From Poronia punctata (Eukaryota; Ascomycota; Sordariomycetes; Xylariales; Xylariaceae): a DNA stretch of 64,000 bases. The stretch lies in assembly GCA_022579005.1 (NCBI GenBank), contig MU401606.1, positions 32,797 through 96,796 of the forward strand. Reading direction: 5' to 3'. A program made the translations under genes and the position numbers. This document shows, piece by piece, positions 1-13,402 of the stretch (its first letter is position 1; each line of letters opens with the position of its first letter). The notes beneath the pieces were generated by a model, which was not told the DNA's origin, searched no databases, and saw only the letters and a program-made list of their open reading frames with translations.

Positions 1-156
1 TAATTTTTAGCTAAAAATAAGAATAAATAAACTTATAATCTTTTAAAAGCTTAAAAAAGACTTTTTTTTTATAAACCCTTTTAGCTTATATAAAATTATT
101 AAATTAAATTAAAGCTATTTTTACTTTTAAATTATTATATTAAGCTTTTTATTATA
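1..156 (+). repeat. 5' LTR, 3' part only
   Basis: This stretch aligns over its whole length with 7041-7197, with one 1-base length difference in an A run. Almost all differences are C to T or G to A in this copy. The repeat ends at ATTATA here, where the other copy has GTCACA. The sequence then diverges, which marks the LTR end and the start of the internal region. Confidence 0.8.
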
Positions 157-3100
157 AATAATTTTATATTTTTTTTTAAAAAAAAACCTTTAACTTACTT
201 AGCTTAAGTTATAAAACTTTAGTTTTTTATTTTATATATTATTTATATTTTTAAAAGTTTTTATTAAAACTATTATTAGTGACGCTTTTTTTTTTTAACT
301 TTAATTGCTAGCAATAACTACTTTTATAATTAAGCTTTTTAGCTTTTAGTTGCTATACTAATTACTTAAATATAGTTTTTTAATAAAAAGAATTTTTTTT
401 AAAAAAACTTTAAATTTAAAAACTTTAATAAATTAAAATTTAAAAAATTATTTAATAATAGCTTAAATAAATTTTTATTTAAAAATAACGTTAGTTTTAA
501 TTTAAAACTTTAAAAGCTTATAAGTAATAAAAATTTTGCTACTTTTATTTTTATTTTTTTAACTTATAATTTTTATAATTATTATTATCTTTTTTAGTTA
601 TATTAACTACTACTTTAGCTAATAAGCTTTATTAAATATTTTTATTATTTAAAAAACTTTTTATTAAACATTATATTACTAAATTATTTTTTAAAAACTT
701 ATATATTTAAACTATTTTTTTTTAAGCTTTTATTATTATATTTAATAATAAATTAAAATTTATTTTTAATGCGCTTTTTTTTTATATATAGCTACTTTTT
801 TAGCATTACTTACTTTATTAAACTTTTTACTTTTTAAAAAAGTATTTTAATTAATAAACTACTTTTATTAATATATATATTTATTTTTTTGCTAACTTAT
901 TTATTAATAGTAAAAGTTTATTTAAAAACAATTTTTTATTAAACTTTAAACTTTAAATAATATAGCTTTTTTATTTAAAAGCTTTATACTTAATATAAGC
1001 TAAGCTTTTATATTATATAATATTTTAAATTTTTTTAATATTTTTAAAAATAATATAAATAAAAACGTTTTTATATTTAATATTACTTTTAAATACTTTT
1101 TTAAAGTTGCTTTTATTATTTATAATTATATAAAAAATATAATTTATATTTACTAAAAGTTAGCTTATAATATTTAAGCTTTTAAAACTATTAAAAAGTT
1201 TAAATTATTTTAGTAATATAATAAAGTTTAAAACTTTTATAATGCTATAATAAAAATTTATAAAAATAGCTTTTTAATTAATAAAAACTAGCTATAATCT
1301 TTTTAATAAAAAATTAAAAAAAAAGCAATGTTTTTATTTAAAAAATATACTTTACTATTGCTTTATTTATAAAAAACTAAAAAATTTATATTTTAGCTAT
1401 TTAAAATTTTTAATATATTGCTTAAATTTATTAATAAGCTTTATTAAAACTTTATTAAAAAGTTTAAAAGCAAAAAAGTAATTATTATAAGCTTATTAAT
1501 AACTTAAATAATTATATTAAAAAAAAATTTAAAACTTTTAATAGTAGCTATATATAAACTTTTTTTAACTAAATAACTTATAAGCTTATATTTAAGCTAT
1601 AATTAATAAAATTTAAAAGCAACTTTATTAAAATTAAAAATAACTAATAAATATTAATTTATTAATAAATAAGCTAAAAAGTACTTTTTTAGCGCGTTTA
1701 TTAGCTATTTTAGCTTATAAACTTTATTAACTAAATATTTTAGCTTAAAAGCTTATATTTAAAAATAATTTACTTTAAAAGCTTTTTAAGTTATATAGGC
1801 TTAAAAAATTATAAAAAAAGCCTAAGCATAGCACTTTATAATATACTTTTAGCTTTTTTTTATAAGCAAACTAAAAAAAATATTTTTAAGTATTTTAAAT
1901 AGCAACAATTTAAATAACTTTAATAATAATTTTAATAATTATTAACTACTACTTTTATTATAAAAACTTTTATAAAAACTTTTATAAAGACTTTTTAGCA
2001 ACTTTAGTAATAATAATAATAATAAAAGCTTACTAGTAAATATAAAAAAACAACTTGCTTATATATTTAAATAGCTTTTTTAACTTATTACTTTTATTAA
2101 AATTAACTTAGTATAGTTAAATAAACTTTTAACTTATAATAAAAAAAACTTATTTAAATTTTTTTTTAATAAAGCTAAGTTTGCTTATATTTTTAAACTT
2201 ATATTATAAACTTTTTAAAAAACTATTACTATATTAATTAAGTAAGCTTTTTGCTAACTAATAAAGCTTAAATATAGTACTAATAAAAGCTTGCTTAATT
2301 AAAGTAATTTTAGCTTTAAAACGTATAATAAAGCTATAAAGCTATATTAAAAAAAAAATTAAAAATTTAGCAAAAAAATATTATAACTTTTATAAAATAT
2401 TTAAATTAAAGTATTATAATAATATAGCTTAATATATTATAAAAATATTAAATTTAAATAAGTTTATTTAATAGTTTAAAACTATATTTTAAAATTATAT
2501 ATTAAAAACTTTTTTTAATAAAATAACTAAACTAGTTTACTTATAAAAAAAAAGTTTTTTTAAATAAAATAATAAGTTTTTTAACGCTATTAAAAAAGCT
2601 AATTAAATTTATAAAAATATAATAACTAATTTTAAGCTATTAACTTTAGTATTAAAAAATAAGCTTGCTTTAATAAAAAAGCACTTAAAGTTAAGCTAAT
2701 AAATTAGCAAAAAAAACTGCTTTAACTTTAGCTTATAAAATTTATTTTTAAAAAATAATTTAAAAAAGTTTAATATAAAAAAACTATTATTATAGTTTAA
2801 AATTAAAAATAAAAAGTAAGCTTTAAATAAAAAAGCTTTTTAAAGTATTATATAGTTTATTATTAATTAATATAAGTATAATAAAGTTGCTTGCTAGCAA
2901 TATAAATAAAATAATTATTAAACTTTAAAATATTTTATTAAAAAAAACGTAAATAATAAAAACTTGCTTTTAGCTTTAAAAAAAATCTTTTTTACTAAAA
3001 AAAGTTAAAAAAAATTTAAACTTACTTTAATTAAAAAAGCTTAAATTAATACTATTTTAGCTAAACTTTTTAAAAAAACTAAGTTTATAAAAATTAAAAT

Positions 3101-4143
3101 AAATATTAAATTAAATTTTTAGCTAGCTTTTATATTATACTTTATAAAATTTAGCTAAAAAAAAGCAAAGTAATTATTAATTTTACTTTAAAAAAAAGTT
3201 TAATAATACTTTTAAACTTAAATATTATATTTTTTAAAAATTAAAAACTAGCTAACAACTTATTATTTTTATAACTTTGCTTTATAATAGTAAAAAATAC
3301 TTTATAAAAGCTTTATTAAACATTAAAAGTTTTATACTTATAATATTATTAAAAAAAGCTTAAATATAAAAACTTTTTATTATTAAGCAATAATTTTTTT
3401 AGCTTATAACTAGCTTTAATATTATTATTTTTAAAAATAGTAGTAAGTATTATATAAACTATTTTATATTATATTATTAAAAAAATTACTTTATTTACTT
3501 TAACGTAAAGCTATTTAGCTTTAATAACTTATATAACATTATTTTATTTTAATAGTAAATAAAAAAATACTAGCTAGCATACTTTTTTTTTAATAGTAGC
3601 AAAATTTAATTTATATTAAATTATTATAAAAAAAATTATATTAGTTTAATTATTTAATAATAAAAAGTTTAGCTTAATATTTTAAAGTTTAATATTATAG
3701 CTATTGCTTAAGCTGCTTAAAATGCTTTTATAAACATATTTAAAAAAATTTATAATTACTTACTTATTATAAGTAAAAAAGCTGCTTTTTATTTACTTAA
3801 CTATATAGTATAAAACTATGCTATTAATTTTTTTTAAAAAAAATACTTTTTTAAAAACTTTTTTATACTATAACTACTAAAAAACTAAATACTTTAAAAG
3901 TTTAGCTAAAAAAAATATTAAATTTTAAACGTATTAAAAAATTAATATTATTATATAATGCTTTTTAATATTTATAAATAAAAAAATATTATAAAGCTAT
4001 ATTTTATAGTTAATTACTAAAAACTTAATAGTATTATAATATTAATTTAATATTTAATTTTATTAATATTTAAGCTATAAGCGCATTTTAGTATAGCTAA
4101 ATAGTTTATTAAAATAAACTTTAAATTTAGTTTTTATTTAGTT

Positions 4144-4329
4144 TAAATTAAAAAAGGTTATAAATAAAAAATTGCTTTTTAATATAAATATAAGCTTTTT
4201 AAATATATTATTATATTTATAAAACTAATTAATACTTTAATAATATTTTAGTTTATAATAAATAATATTTTTTAAAACTTTATAAATAATAGCTTACTTA
4301 GTTTTTTAAATAATTTACTTATTTATATA
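4144..4329 (+). pseudogene. Reverse transcriptase remnant (Ty3/gypsy)
   Basis: Translated in the frame starting at 4144, the stretch reads like the central Ty3/gypsy RT core: an IKxG..xxK.AF segment, a degraded FGLxNAP..FQ segment, then FLNNLLIY where active enzymes have YLDDILIY. The catalytic Asp pair has become Asn-Asn (GAT to AAT), and Gln and Trp codons have become stops. All these are G to A or C to T changes. The protein cannot be made. Confidence 0.75.
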
Positions 4330-4714
4330 AATATTATTAAAAAATATAATTATATTATAAAAAAAGTTTTTTATTGCTTAACTTAGTATAACTTTATTAT
4401 TATATTTTAAAAATATAGGTAATAAGTTAAAATAGTTAAATTTTTAAAATATATTATTAATACTAAAAGCATTAAAATAGCTTAAAATAAAATTAATTAT
4501 ATTGCTAAATAAAAAAACTTAAAATTGCTTAAAAAGTTATAATAATTTATAAGCTTTGCTAACTTTTATTAATGCTTTATTAAAAACTTTTTTAAAATAG
4601 TAAACCTTTTAATAAATGCAAATAAAATTAACGCTAAAACTTAAAAATAAACTAGCTAAATAGCTAAAGCTATATAAATACTTAAGTATAAATTTACTAT
4701 AGCTTTAATTTTAG

Positions 4715-4880
4715 TTTATTTTAATTTTAACGCTATAGTATATATTAAAACTAATGCTTTTAACTATGCTTTTAGTATAGTTTTTTTTAAAAAAAATTAA
4801 AATAGCAAGCTTTAACTTATTATATTTTACTTTTAAAAACTTTTGCTAGCAAAAATAAACTATAAAATTTATAATAAAAA
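4715..4880 (+). pseudogene. RNase H remnant (Ty3/gypsy)
   Basis: The frame starting at 4715 carries ILKTNAFNYAFSIV, matching the family segment around the catalytic Asp of the TDAS motif, here Asp to Asn. A degraded equivalent of the KLxPVAFYSRKLxPAExNY segment follows, ending in AKINYKIYNK. It lies about 390 bp downstream of the RT core, the normal distance and order for Ty3/gypsy pol. Confidence 0.72.
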
Positions 4881-7040
4881 CTACTAATAATAGTTAATTT
4901 TTTTAATTAATAAAAATAATATTTAAAAAGTACTAAATATAAAATAAAAATTTATTTTAATTATTAAAACTTTGTTTACTTTACTACTATTAAAATAATA
5001 AATAAAAAATAAGCAAAATAAATATAATAACTATTAACTTACTAGTTTATTATTAATTATAAGCTTAAAAAATAAAATAAAAAAGCTAATATTTTTTTTA
5101 ATTATAATAATATTAGCTTAAAAAAAAAGCTAAAAACTAGCTTATTAAAGTAATTTTATAAAAAAAAAAAAAAATTATACTTTAAAGGCCTTTTAAATTA
5201 AGTTTTTTTAATTATAGCATTACTAGCAAAATTATTAATAACTTTAATAACTTTAAAACGCTTTTATAGTTTTAAAGTTTTTTAATAAAATTAAAACTTT
5301 ATTAAATATATAAAAAAGCTAGACTTAAAAATTTTAAGTATAAGGTTAAATTAAAAGCACTATAAAAAATATAGTATTAAAAAATAATTTTTTATATTAT
5401 AAAAACTGCTTTTAAGTTTTTTATAACTTATAAATTAAAGTAATAAAATTAAAGCATAATATTTTTATAGTTAGTTATATAAAAATAAATAAAATATTTA
5501 AGCTAATTATTTATAACTTTTAATAGCTAAGTATAAAAAGCATTATTAAAAGTTTTATAAATAAATATTTTAAGTATTAGTAAAATAAAACTTTAAAGTA
5601 TATACTTTTTAAACTTTTATAGCTTATAAAGCTTTATTATTAACTATAAAATATAATAGTAATAAACTTTATTATAAACTTTTTTTTTTAATAAATATAA
5701 TTTTATATAAATAATAGTTAACTTTTTTATTAAAATAAAATAATTTATACTTTTAAAAGTAAATAAAAAAAATAAAAAACTTTATTAAAATTTTTATTAA
5801 AACTTATTAAAAGTATTATAGTATTTTTTTAAACATTATTTTTAATAAAAACTTTAAATTTACTATTTATTTTAAAAAAATTTCTTTAAACTTATTAAAA
5901 TTAAACCTTATATAAGTATTATATTTTATTTTTAAACTAATAGCTAAATAAAATAACTTAATTAGTTTTTTAAAGGATATTTTTATATATTTATTAATTA
6001 TAAAATAAATAATTAAAAAAACTTATTACTTATAGCTAAATTTGCTTATAATAATACTTTTTTTACTTTAATATATATAACTTTATTTTATACTAATTAT
6101 AAATATTATTTATTAGCTTATAACTTATTATTAGCTAATATTAAACTTTTAAACTTTAATAGTAAATTATATACTTACTAAATAATAAAAGTTTATAAAA
6201 TTGCTAAAAAACACTTTAAAACTAGTTAAAAGAAAATAAAAAAATAAGCAAATAAAAAAAAGCTTAAAGCTTTAAAATATTAAAAAAATTAGTTAATAAT
6301 ATTAAATGCTTAAAATATTAAAACTAAATAACTAATAAAAAAGCTTAATAAAAAACTTTTAAATTTTTTTTATATTTTTAATATTATTTTACTTATTGCT
6401 ATTAAACTTATATTACTTAAAAAGTAAAAAATATATAGCACTTTTTATATTTTTTTAATTAAACCTTATTATGCTAGCAATTAAAAACTTTTTAACTTTA
6501 ATTAAGTTTTATAAAATATAATACTAATTAAACTAAAAAAATATTATATAAATAAAGTTATTAATTTTATAAAAACTTTTTAAAAAAATATTAAGTACTT
6601 AATTAAGTAGAAAAATTAGCTAATAAAAAAAATTAAACTTAAAAGCTTTATAATAACTTTATAAATAATAAAGCTAAAGCTATAGTTAAAAAGTTTTACT
6701 AGCTTAAACTATAAAAACTAATAAATTTTTAAGCTATATAAAAAGCTAGTATAATACTTTTTAAGTATAGCTTAAACGTTTTACTTAAAAAGCTATTATA
6801 ATGCTTTTAATTAATTTATATTATTATTAACTATATTAATACTTAAAATAAGCTTTAAAAAAAAAGCTAGTATTATATAAAACGTTTAAATAATAAAACC
6901 TAGCTAATTAAAAGGCTATAAGTATTAAAAACAGCCCTTTAAATAAAAAAGTTAAATAAAATTAACTTATTAGTTTTGTATTATATATACTTATAAATAT
7001 AAAGTGCAAACTTTTTTTATATAAAAAAAATAAAAACTGC

Positions 7041-7197
7041 TAATTTCTAGCTAAAAATAAAAATAAATAAACCTATAATCCCTTAAAGGCTTAAAAAAAG
7101 ACTTCCTCCTTATAGACCCTTTTAGCCTATATAAAATTATTAGATTGAATTAAAGCTATTCCCACTTCTAAGTCGCTATATTAAGCCCCTTGTCACA
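7041..7197 (+). repeat. 3' LTR, lightly RIPed (matched part)
   Basis: This is the counterpart of bases 1-156. It keeps C and G runs (CCTATAATCCC, CTTCCTCCTT, AAGCCCCTTGTCACA) that are all T or A in the 5' copy. The LTR ends in ACA at 7197, and ordinary genomic DNA follows. The LTR probably starts 20-70 bp further left, but its left edge cannot be fixed because the matching part of the 5' copy is outside the window. Confidence 0.78.
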
Positions 7198-9420
7198 CCT
7201 AATATCAGACTAGGGGGAGCTAGAATATTAGGTAGGTAAGTCGTGTCATGTCATGTCCTTTGATAAAATGATTAAGTACCTAACCTTGGGGGGAAGAGGT
7301 GAACGTAACGGAATAAATCATCAAGACACATCTATTATATAGGTATCGATGTGGTAGGTTACCTAGTCCGTTTAGGCTGCCGCTAGGTCTAGATATCCGC
7401 GATGGAGACCGGGTGTAAACCCGAGAGACGACTACCGTACCGTAGGTACTCGGGGTAAGGACCCTATATAATAGGTAGGTATTACTGTCTTTATTTGATG
7501 ATTGTTTGCTATCCATTTTTGATTGGGCCGCTTGAACATAGCAAGATCTTCAAAGTCGAAGGAGGTAACTAGGTAGGTGTTATCATCGTAGTCGTGTCAT
7601 GTCTTCCGGGATAGGGGGTTTGAGAGGGAGGAGGCTTCGTACATACACGGAATCATTTATTAGTACTCCCTGCTCTTTACCTACATGGTTTAAGCTTCTA
7701 CGTATACTGCCAGGTTGACTACGAGTATGTAGGTAATAGACTGTGAGCCAAGTTCTAGGTTATATACCTTAGGTATAGGCTAAAAGTTGGTTGATAGGGG
7801 CCAGGGCAGGCCTAATATTTGTGTCGAACGATGTTGGTATATGTGCACCATGCTCAACTGACTAGAATATAAACACGGTCCTAAAGCATCAGGAGATAAG
7901 CTAAATAGCTAGTATATACATTCTAATACCTAGTCCTGTGTGCCAGACGTATAGTAGTAGGCTTGGTACACTATCTCTATATGAGCTGGAAGTGTCGAGA
8001 GATCTTCGATGGATTAGACGCGTTATTGTGGCGAATTTATCTATGAAACCCCTGATGCCACAAGATTCTCCTTGGTTGGCAGCTCCAGTAACTTTCAACC
8101 TATCTCTGCTACCGGGCAAAAGGTAGTTGAGTGTTTGGAACGCTCCCATTGTCGTGATGCCTCGTTTTACAGCTACATGGTATATCGTCGACCTCAAGCC
8201 TAACTGAGATGAACGGAGGTACGGATCTCGGCTCTAACCCAAGCCACCTCCAGTTAAAGAGAGCAACATGGAAGGCGTCCGGGTGTTTTCATGTGTCAGA
8301 CACGCGTCTGAGTAGGTAGTCATGAAAGGGACAGATATGGACAAGTAACGAATAACGAATGCGAAGTGAGATGACAGAAACAATTGCCACGAAGTTGCCC
8401 ATTCTACGGGACACACAGCTAACCTAGGTTAGCATACTTGGGCCTGCTCGACAGTGATTAGTATGATGGAGGGCTGCTGTCATGTTGATTGAGACAAGAC
8501 AAGCGACATAAATCGTATAAACGAGCTATCTATTTTGAATCCTTCGACGAAACCCCTGCCGTCGGGCGCTCTAGGGAAGCAGACAACTAAGGTAAGTTCC
8601 ACGCATGCCCTGGGGGTTATTGAAATCGTACGGGAGGTCTCAGCCTTCTTTGTCTGGCTGAATGTCGGAATGTCCTCTCGCCCTCAGGCCGAATCGAAGT
8701 CGGAAGATAAGGAGAATAAGTATATAAAATAATGAGGTCATACGAGTATGTCAAGAACGTACCTAGGACATCGGTGAGAAAGGAGAGGTATTAGCGAAAG
8801 AGAGTTGAACTCGGAGACGGCTCCCACAATAACAAAAAGTACAGAACCCACAATAGGATTCTCCTGCAGTAAGTACGAGTATATCGCGACCCTGCGTTAC
8901 GTGATATGTGACGAGTCCATCGTCCAAGGGAGCCTGATTAGTAAGTGGAATACTGTATTTTCCTGCTCCGGTCTTGTTTCACTTATACGCATACGCATGA
9001 TCTCGTTTTCTCTCTCTCTCTCTCCGTGTCTCCACGCACGTATATACCTTTTTCGGTATCTCGATTAGATACATACCTCGATAGATCAAATCGAGGTAAT
9101 ATACCGGTACCCCAGACCCCGGACCCCGGACTCGGCACTCACTAAAAAGGCATGGTGGTCCAGCATACGATCCACGTTTGAGGCAAAGGGTGTCTGGGTC
9201 AAAGGGGGAAAAGCGTCTCTTGCTAAAGAGCAATGCTCCCCGAGATAGAAATCTTGGTCGGTTAGTGTTCACTGAGAGAAATGTCTGAAAGTTCATTGCG
9301 GTCCTAGTCCGCAACGAAGCGCCACAGCGCCAAAAGGGATTGACTGGTTTCAGCCGCATGGGAAAATATAGATAGTACTCGTAGTAAAAACACGTACGAG
9401 AGTGACGTACCTGTGCCATG

Positions 9421-9443
9421 CGAGTAGTAGTACCTACTACTCG
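9421..9443. repeat. Perfect inverted repeat, 10-bp arms, 3-bp loop
   Basis: CGAGTAGTAG and CTACTACTCG are exact reverse complements separated by TAC. The repeat is built from the GAGTA/TACTC words common in this intergenic region. Confidence 0.85.
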
Positions 9444-9453
9444 TATGTACTAT

Positions 9454-9499
9454 GTAGATATTCAAACTAGGTACTCGTACTCGTAGTCTGAATATCTAC
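9454..9499. repeat. Inverted repeat, 16-bp arms, 14-bp loop
   Basis: The left arm 9454-9469 (GTAGATATTCAAACTA) pairs with the right arm 9484-9499 (TAGTCTGAATATCTAC) with one mismatch. It lies 11 bp after the previous hairpin. It may be part of a worn small transposon or simply chance in a palindrome-rich background. Confidence 0.75.
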
Positions 9500-12400
9500 A
9501 CGTACACATACGAGTAATATGGGCGGAAAACCATAGCACGACCAACGCGCGAGCAAGACACTGTGCCACAGTGTTGGATTAGGGTTGGTAACTGCTCTGA
9601 ATTGGCAAGGAACAGTGGAAGATCAGCATGTCTCGTCTCCCTACAAGCGCGTGTCTGCGATGTTCAAGTACGTGTACTCGTACGTGTAATACTCGCCATT
9701 TTGTATCCTGAACAGCTGTCACTCGTACACGCTTTCTGCACCCTTACCATGCCGACTTTGTGGCCGACTTTATGCCCATTCATGGGAAAGAGGTTATGCG
9801 TAACGTCAGCCACACAGATCTCCCTCCCTACCGTTTAACTGCCTAAAGTATGTCAGCCTCCTCGTTGGTACCTATGCAACTTGCCGTGTGGTCAGATGTA
9901 CGTGTAGGGAGGTAGGTTAGGTAACCGGAGATTTACTACCCCGAAGGTCCTCTTACGAGTACTGAATGGAAACTAATTTTAGATGAAAGGTAAATCCCTG
10001 TCGACACGTTACTGACTCAAAACGTGTCCGTATATGAGGAGGTGGCGCTAGCAAGGTTAGGTAAGCCCAAGATACCTACGAGTACATGTACGAGTATACA
10101 GGCACTGTATACAGTATCACTCACATTTGTGTACGTACCTACTTTACATAGGTATCTACACGTAGATTCTTACGCTTCATTGTGGCGGGCGGTTTGTCAA
10201 GTTACCCAAAACACAGGGGAGCCGGGGAGACGGGCCTACGGGGTTCTCGAAAGATGCGTGTCTCAGAAGCCACCAGCCGTAACAGACAGACTCTTTATAT
10301 GTGCATCATCAGATCTTATGAACCATCAAAGCCAGGCGACCGGCCAAGATGTCCATTATCTAGCAACGTCCTAGCAAGCTGAACTAGATGGATATGTGCA
10401 ATAGATTCTTGTACTCACGCTACCGAATTTTTAAATCGGGGGAAACGACACCGGCCCCACAAGGCGTAGGTGCGGCTACCTTATTATATGTAGGTATCTC
10501 TCGTGCCTTAACTACATGTACCCGTAAGCATGCATGGAAGGTAGGAAGGTATGTCTGTTTGTGTGCGTGTAACAGGCTACAGCCCACGTGTTGAGGTTGT
10601 GTAAGTACTCGTAGTCTCTCTACAAGTAGATAGTCGTACGAGTACCAAGCGAACTCATTTTTACGATAGAGCCCTCGACCGCCCTATATTATCTGTAGAC
10701 TGTCGCTGAGGTAACATCCGGCGTAACAAAAACCGAACTGTTTGAATCACAGCTCACGGTTGCTCACCCGGGCCTCATTCCTCGCCTTCAGCCTGTCAGC
10801 CGGCCAAATTTCTATCATTTCCCTCCAATTGTTGCTTTTTTATCTCATGTAGTTATCACACGTGGACCGAAAAGTCGGGGGCCAAAGTTCAGTACAGACG
10901 TAGTGGGACCATTCTTGACGAAATCTTAAGATATGAGGCTACTGTACATGACGAGTTGATGCGATGATGCAGTTAGTACCATTGGCTACTCTCTGCACTA
11001 CCCCCGGCCCCTCGCGCGCTCCCTCCCTCCCACCGTTTCCTTGGACAAAATGGTATAAATTTCCGGTTGTAAGTAGGTACTACTCGTAGGTAGGCCTCGA
11101 TAAGTGGGCCATTTACCTGCAGACGATACACCGGGGCACTCGAATGGGAAGACACCCTGCCCGTGCCGAAAATTGATTGCGAGAGGGCCCGCGCATTGAT
11201 TACGCAAAGCCAAAGGTCCGGGTCGCCGACCGGTGTTCCTGAAATATTAGCCTCTCATCCTGGTCTAAGCCATGAGTGTAGGCACCGAGTGTCGGGCAGT
11301 GTCAGGAAGTGCCAGAAAGTGTCTCGATCATATGTCCTGGGACTGCCCACCCGTGCCGGGGAGCCGCCTGTCCCAGAGGTACGTAGGGGTAGATATTCTG
11401 GCTAAAGGGAGATCAAACAATATCAGCATGGAATGAGGCTCCGGCCAAATCTAGCTTCCAACGCACGTCCACGGTCCACCTCCGCTACCACGCATGAATT
11501 TTCCCGGCTATGGCTTCCCACATAGGACCATAGCTACAAGCAAAGAGCTGATCAACGACATCCAACAGCCCTGGCGGTATCTGCAAAGCATCCGAAAATT
11601 AGGTCTAACAGTCTCGGTTAATCGGTCGACACAGCGCCGTCATGCCGGCGGACTATAGGTTTTTTTCATTTTTTGGCTTGCTCGCTCACCCTTATTGATA
11701 TCCTCTTTGCAGGCTCCTCATTCTCTCTGACAGCGACCTGGGCCAAGGGTCGTTGACGAGAAGCTGGGTCACATCGACACCCTTACCTTAGGTACATGAG
11801 GTCGCCTCAGATCCTTGCTCATTGCAATAAATATGTAGGATGGCCCAGCAAATTTCTTATGGGGTCAGTTTCGCAACTTGAGGCCCGAGCTTGGATCGGA
11901 CCCAGATCGTCCCGCGATCCTATTATCAACAGCTGAGAAGCGTCCCAACCCTGAGAGTATCGCATATCACTCAGGCTGCGCCTCGATGAATCGACCATAC
12001 GTGTTATACCCCCAGCAAGGCGTGCGAAGGGAGGTAGACCATCTGTAACTGGGACGTAACGCGGCTTGGTAGATCATACGACAACAACTCCTACACAAAG
12101 TTGCTCTCATACACGCTACTACGTGTACACTTGCAATTGTGCACATCTGGGCCATGAAGCTGAAGAGAGATATGAAGATACAAATTTGACGAACGTCGTG
12201 TGTTGTGGATCCTAGGTGAACAAGGGAGCCGCTAGCGACTGGAACTGTTTGATCATCTACAGACATGGCTTGGTAGTCTAGTTGAGCATCGCAATCCCAC
12301 TTCGGCACGTAGATTTGGTGTGTTTGGGGAATGGTACGGGGCCTAAGCAGGATAGGCTAAACTAGGCTGGGTCAAGTTGCAAATCGCATAAGTAATGTAG

Positions 12401-12763
12401 GTAACTGAGTATTTGCCGGCATTATTCACGTCACGTATTTACGAGTACGTGTAGACTGTTGCGTTCTGGTAAAGCGACTCGGCAGGTTGCCTGGTACGTG
12501 TACTTGTAGATTAGATAAATTCTCACACAAAATACCTTAACGCTGATTTGGGTTGATAGGTGTATTGAGGGATGTACGTGTAGAAGTAATGGTTAGGTTA
12601 CAGTCCTTTTACCGTGAAAGACCCTTATTATAGCCAGATCCGCACCTTCCCCCACACCGCGCGTTATACCTACCCGTAAGTGCACGTCATTTTCTGATTG
12701 GCACCGGGTACCTATCCCTGTTGGGTAACTTGCAAGATAATATTGTTCTTACTCCTATGTGTA

Positions 12764-12863
12764 ATCGTGCTACGCCCCACCTTTATTTGGATTCGCAGAA
12801 CGCTCACCACTTAAAGGTGGTGCTATTTACTTAAATGACCATTTTGCTAAAATGACCACTTTT
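12764..12863 (+). repeat. Left terminal inverted repeat
   Basis: Pairs with 13403-13502. The first 25 bases are identical to the reverse complement of the right end; later mismatches are mainly transitions. It contains the palindrome CACCACTTAAAGGTGGTG. Confidence 0.85.
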
Positions 12864-13402
12864 GCTAAAATTTTCACTTTGCTACTAAAAAAAACACTTG
12901 CGCGGTAACTTTAAAAATTTGAAAAAATTATAGTAAATAAGTAAGTTATTTAGCTACTTAATAGAAATTTGAAAAAAATACATTATAAGGGTTATGGCTG
13001 CAGAAATGACAAGATAGAAAAGGGGTATAAAGTACAAGGCAAAAATTTTTACACTAAAAATTTTAATGGTTTTTATTTAATAATTAATTTAATAAAATAC
13101 CTATAGTTACTAAACTTAAAATATAGCTTATTAAAATAGTAATAAATCTAATAAAAAATATAAAAAAATACATTTTTTAATAGGTATAAAAGTTAGAATT
13201 TTTCTAAATTATTTTTGCAAGTACCTTTACCTTTTACTTAATATCTTAGTCAAAATAAATGTAAAAAATAAATTATTTATATACATGTATAGCTAATTTT
13301 TTGCTTTATTTTTGGTTAAAGTTTTAATATTATAGCTATTTGCGTTGTTGTGTTATTTAGAAAACAAAAAAGTTACTTTTGTATAAGGGCTGCACTAAAA
13401 CG

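Larger units (their letters stand above)
1..7197 (+). mobile_element. RIP-degraded Ty3/gypsy LTR retrotransposon, 5' end cut by window
   Basis: The block is almost purely A/T, with remaining C and G mostly in AGCT, GCT and AAGC words and very few CpA or TpG, as expected after saturating RIP. Bases 1-156 repeat as 7041-7197, which I read as the two LTRs. Despite many stops, one plus-strand frame still aligns with Ty3/gypsy reverse transcriptase (4144-4329), and another with RNase H (4715-4880). The order RT then RNase H fixes the plus orientation. The 5' LTR starts before the window, so the element is slightly longer than seen and its target duplication cannot be read. No open reading frame survives. 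Seen: repeat pair and residual motifs. Known: Ty3/gypsy domain order. Inferred: RIP as the cause. Confidence 0.85.
7198..12761. other. Gene-free intergenic DNA
   Basis: Base composition is ordinary here, but I see no supportable gene. The open frames are all under 150 codons, overlap each other on both strands, lack recognisable domains and show no intron-extended coding. The DNA is full of short words such as TACGAGTA, ACGTAC, TAGGTA and TACCTA, and holds a CT microsatellite near 9006-9024 and two hairpins at 9421-9499. Confidence 0.6.

Noticed and set aside
8979..9419. 146-codon open frame on the minus strand
   Set aside because: It has no domain, is rich in Arg/Tyr from microsatellite and GAGTA-type words, begins at the edge of a hairpin and overlaps other open frames on the plus strand.
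10024..10374. 116-codon open frame on the plus strand
   Set aside because: No recognisable family, overlaps another frame, and lies in DNA full of TACGAGTA/ACGTAC words.
11967..12308. 113-codon open frame on the minus strand with several Cys
   Set aside because: No signal peptide, domain or plausible splice extension; likely chance.
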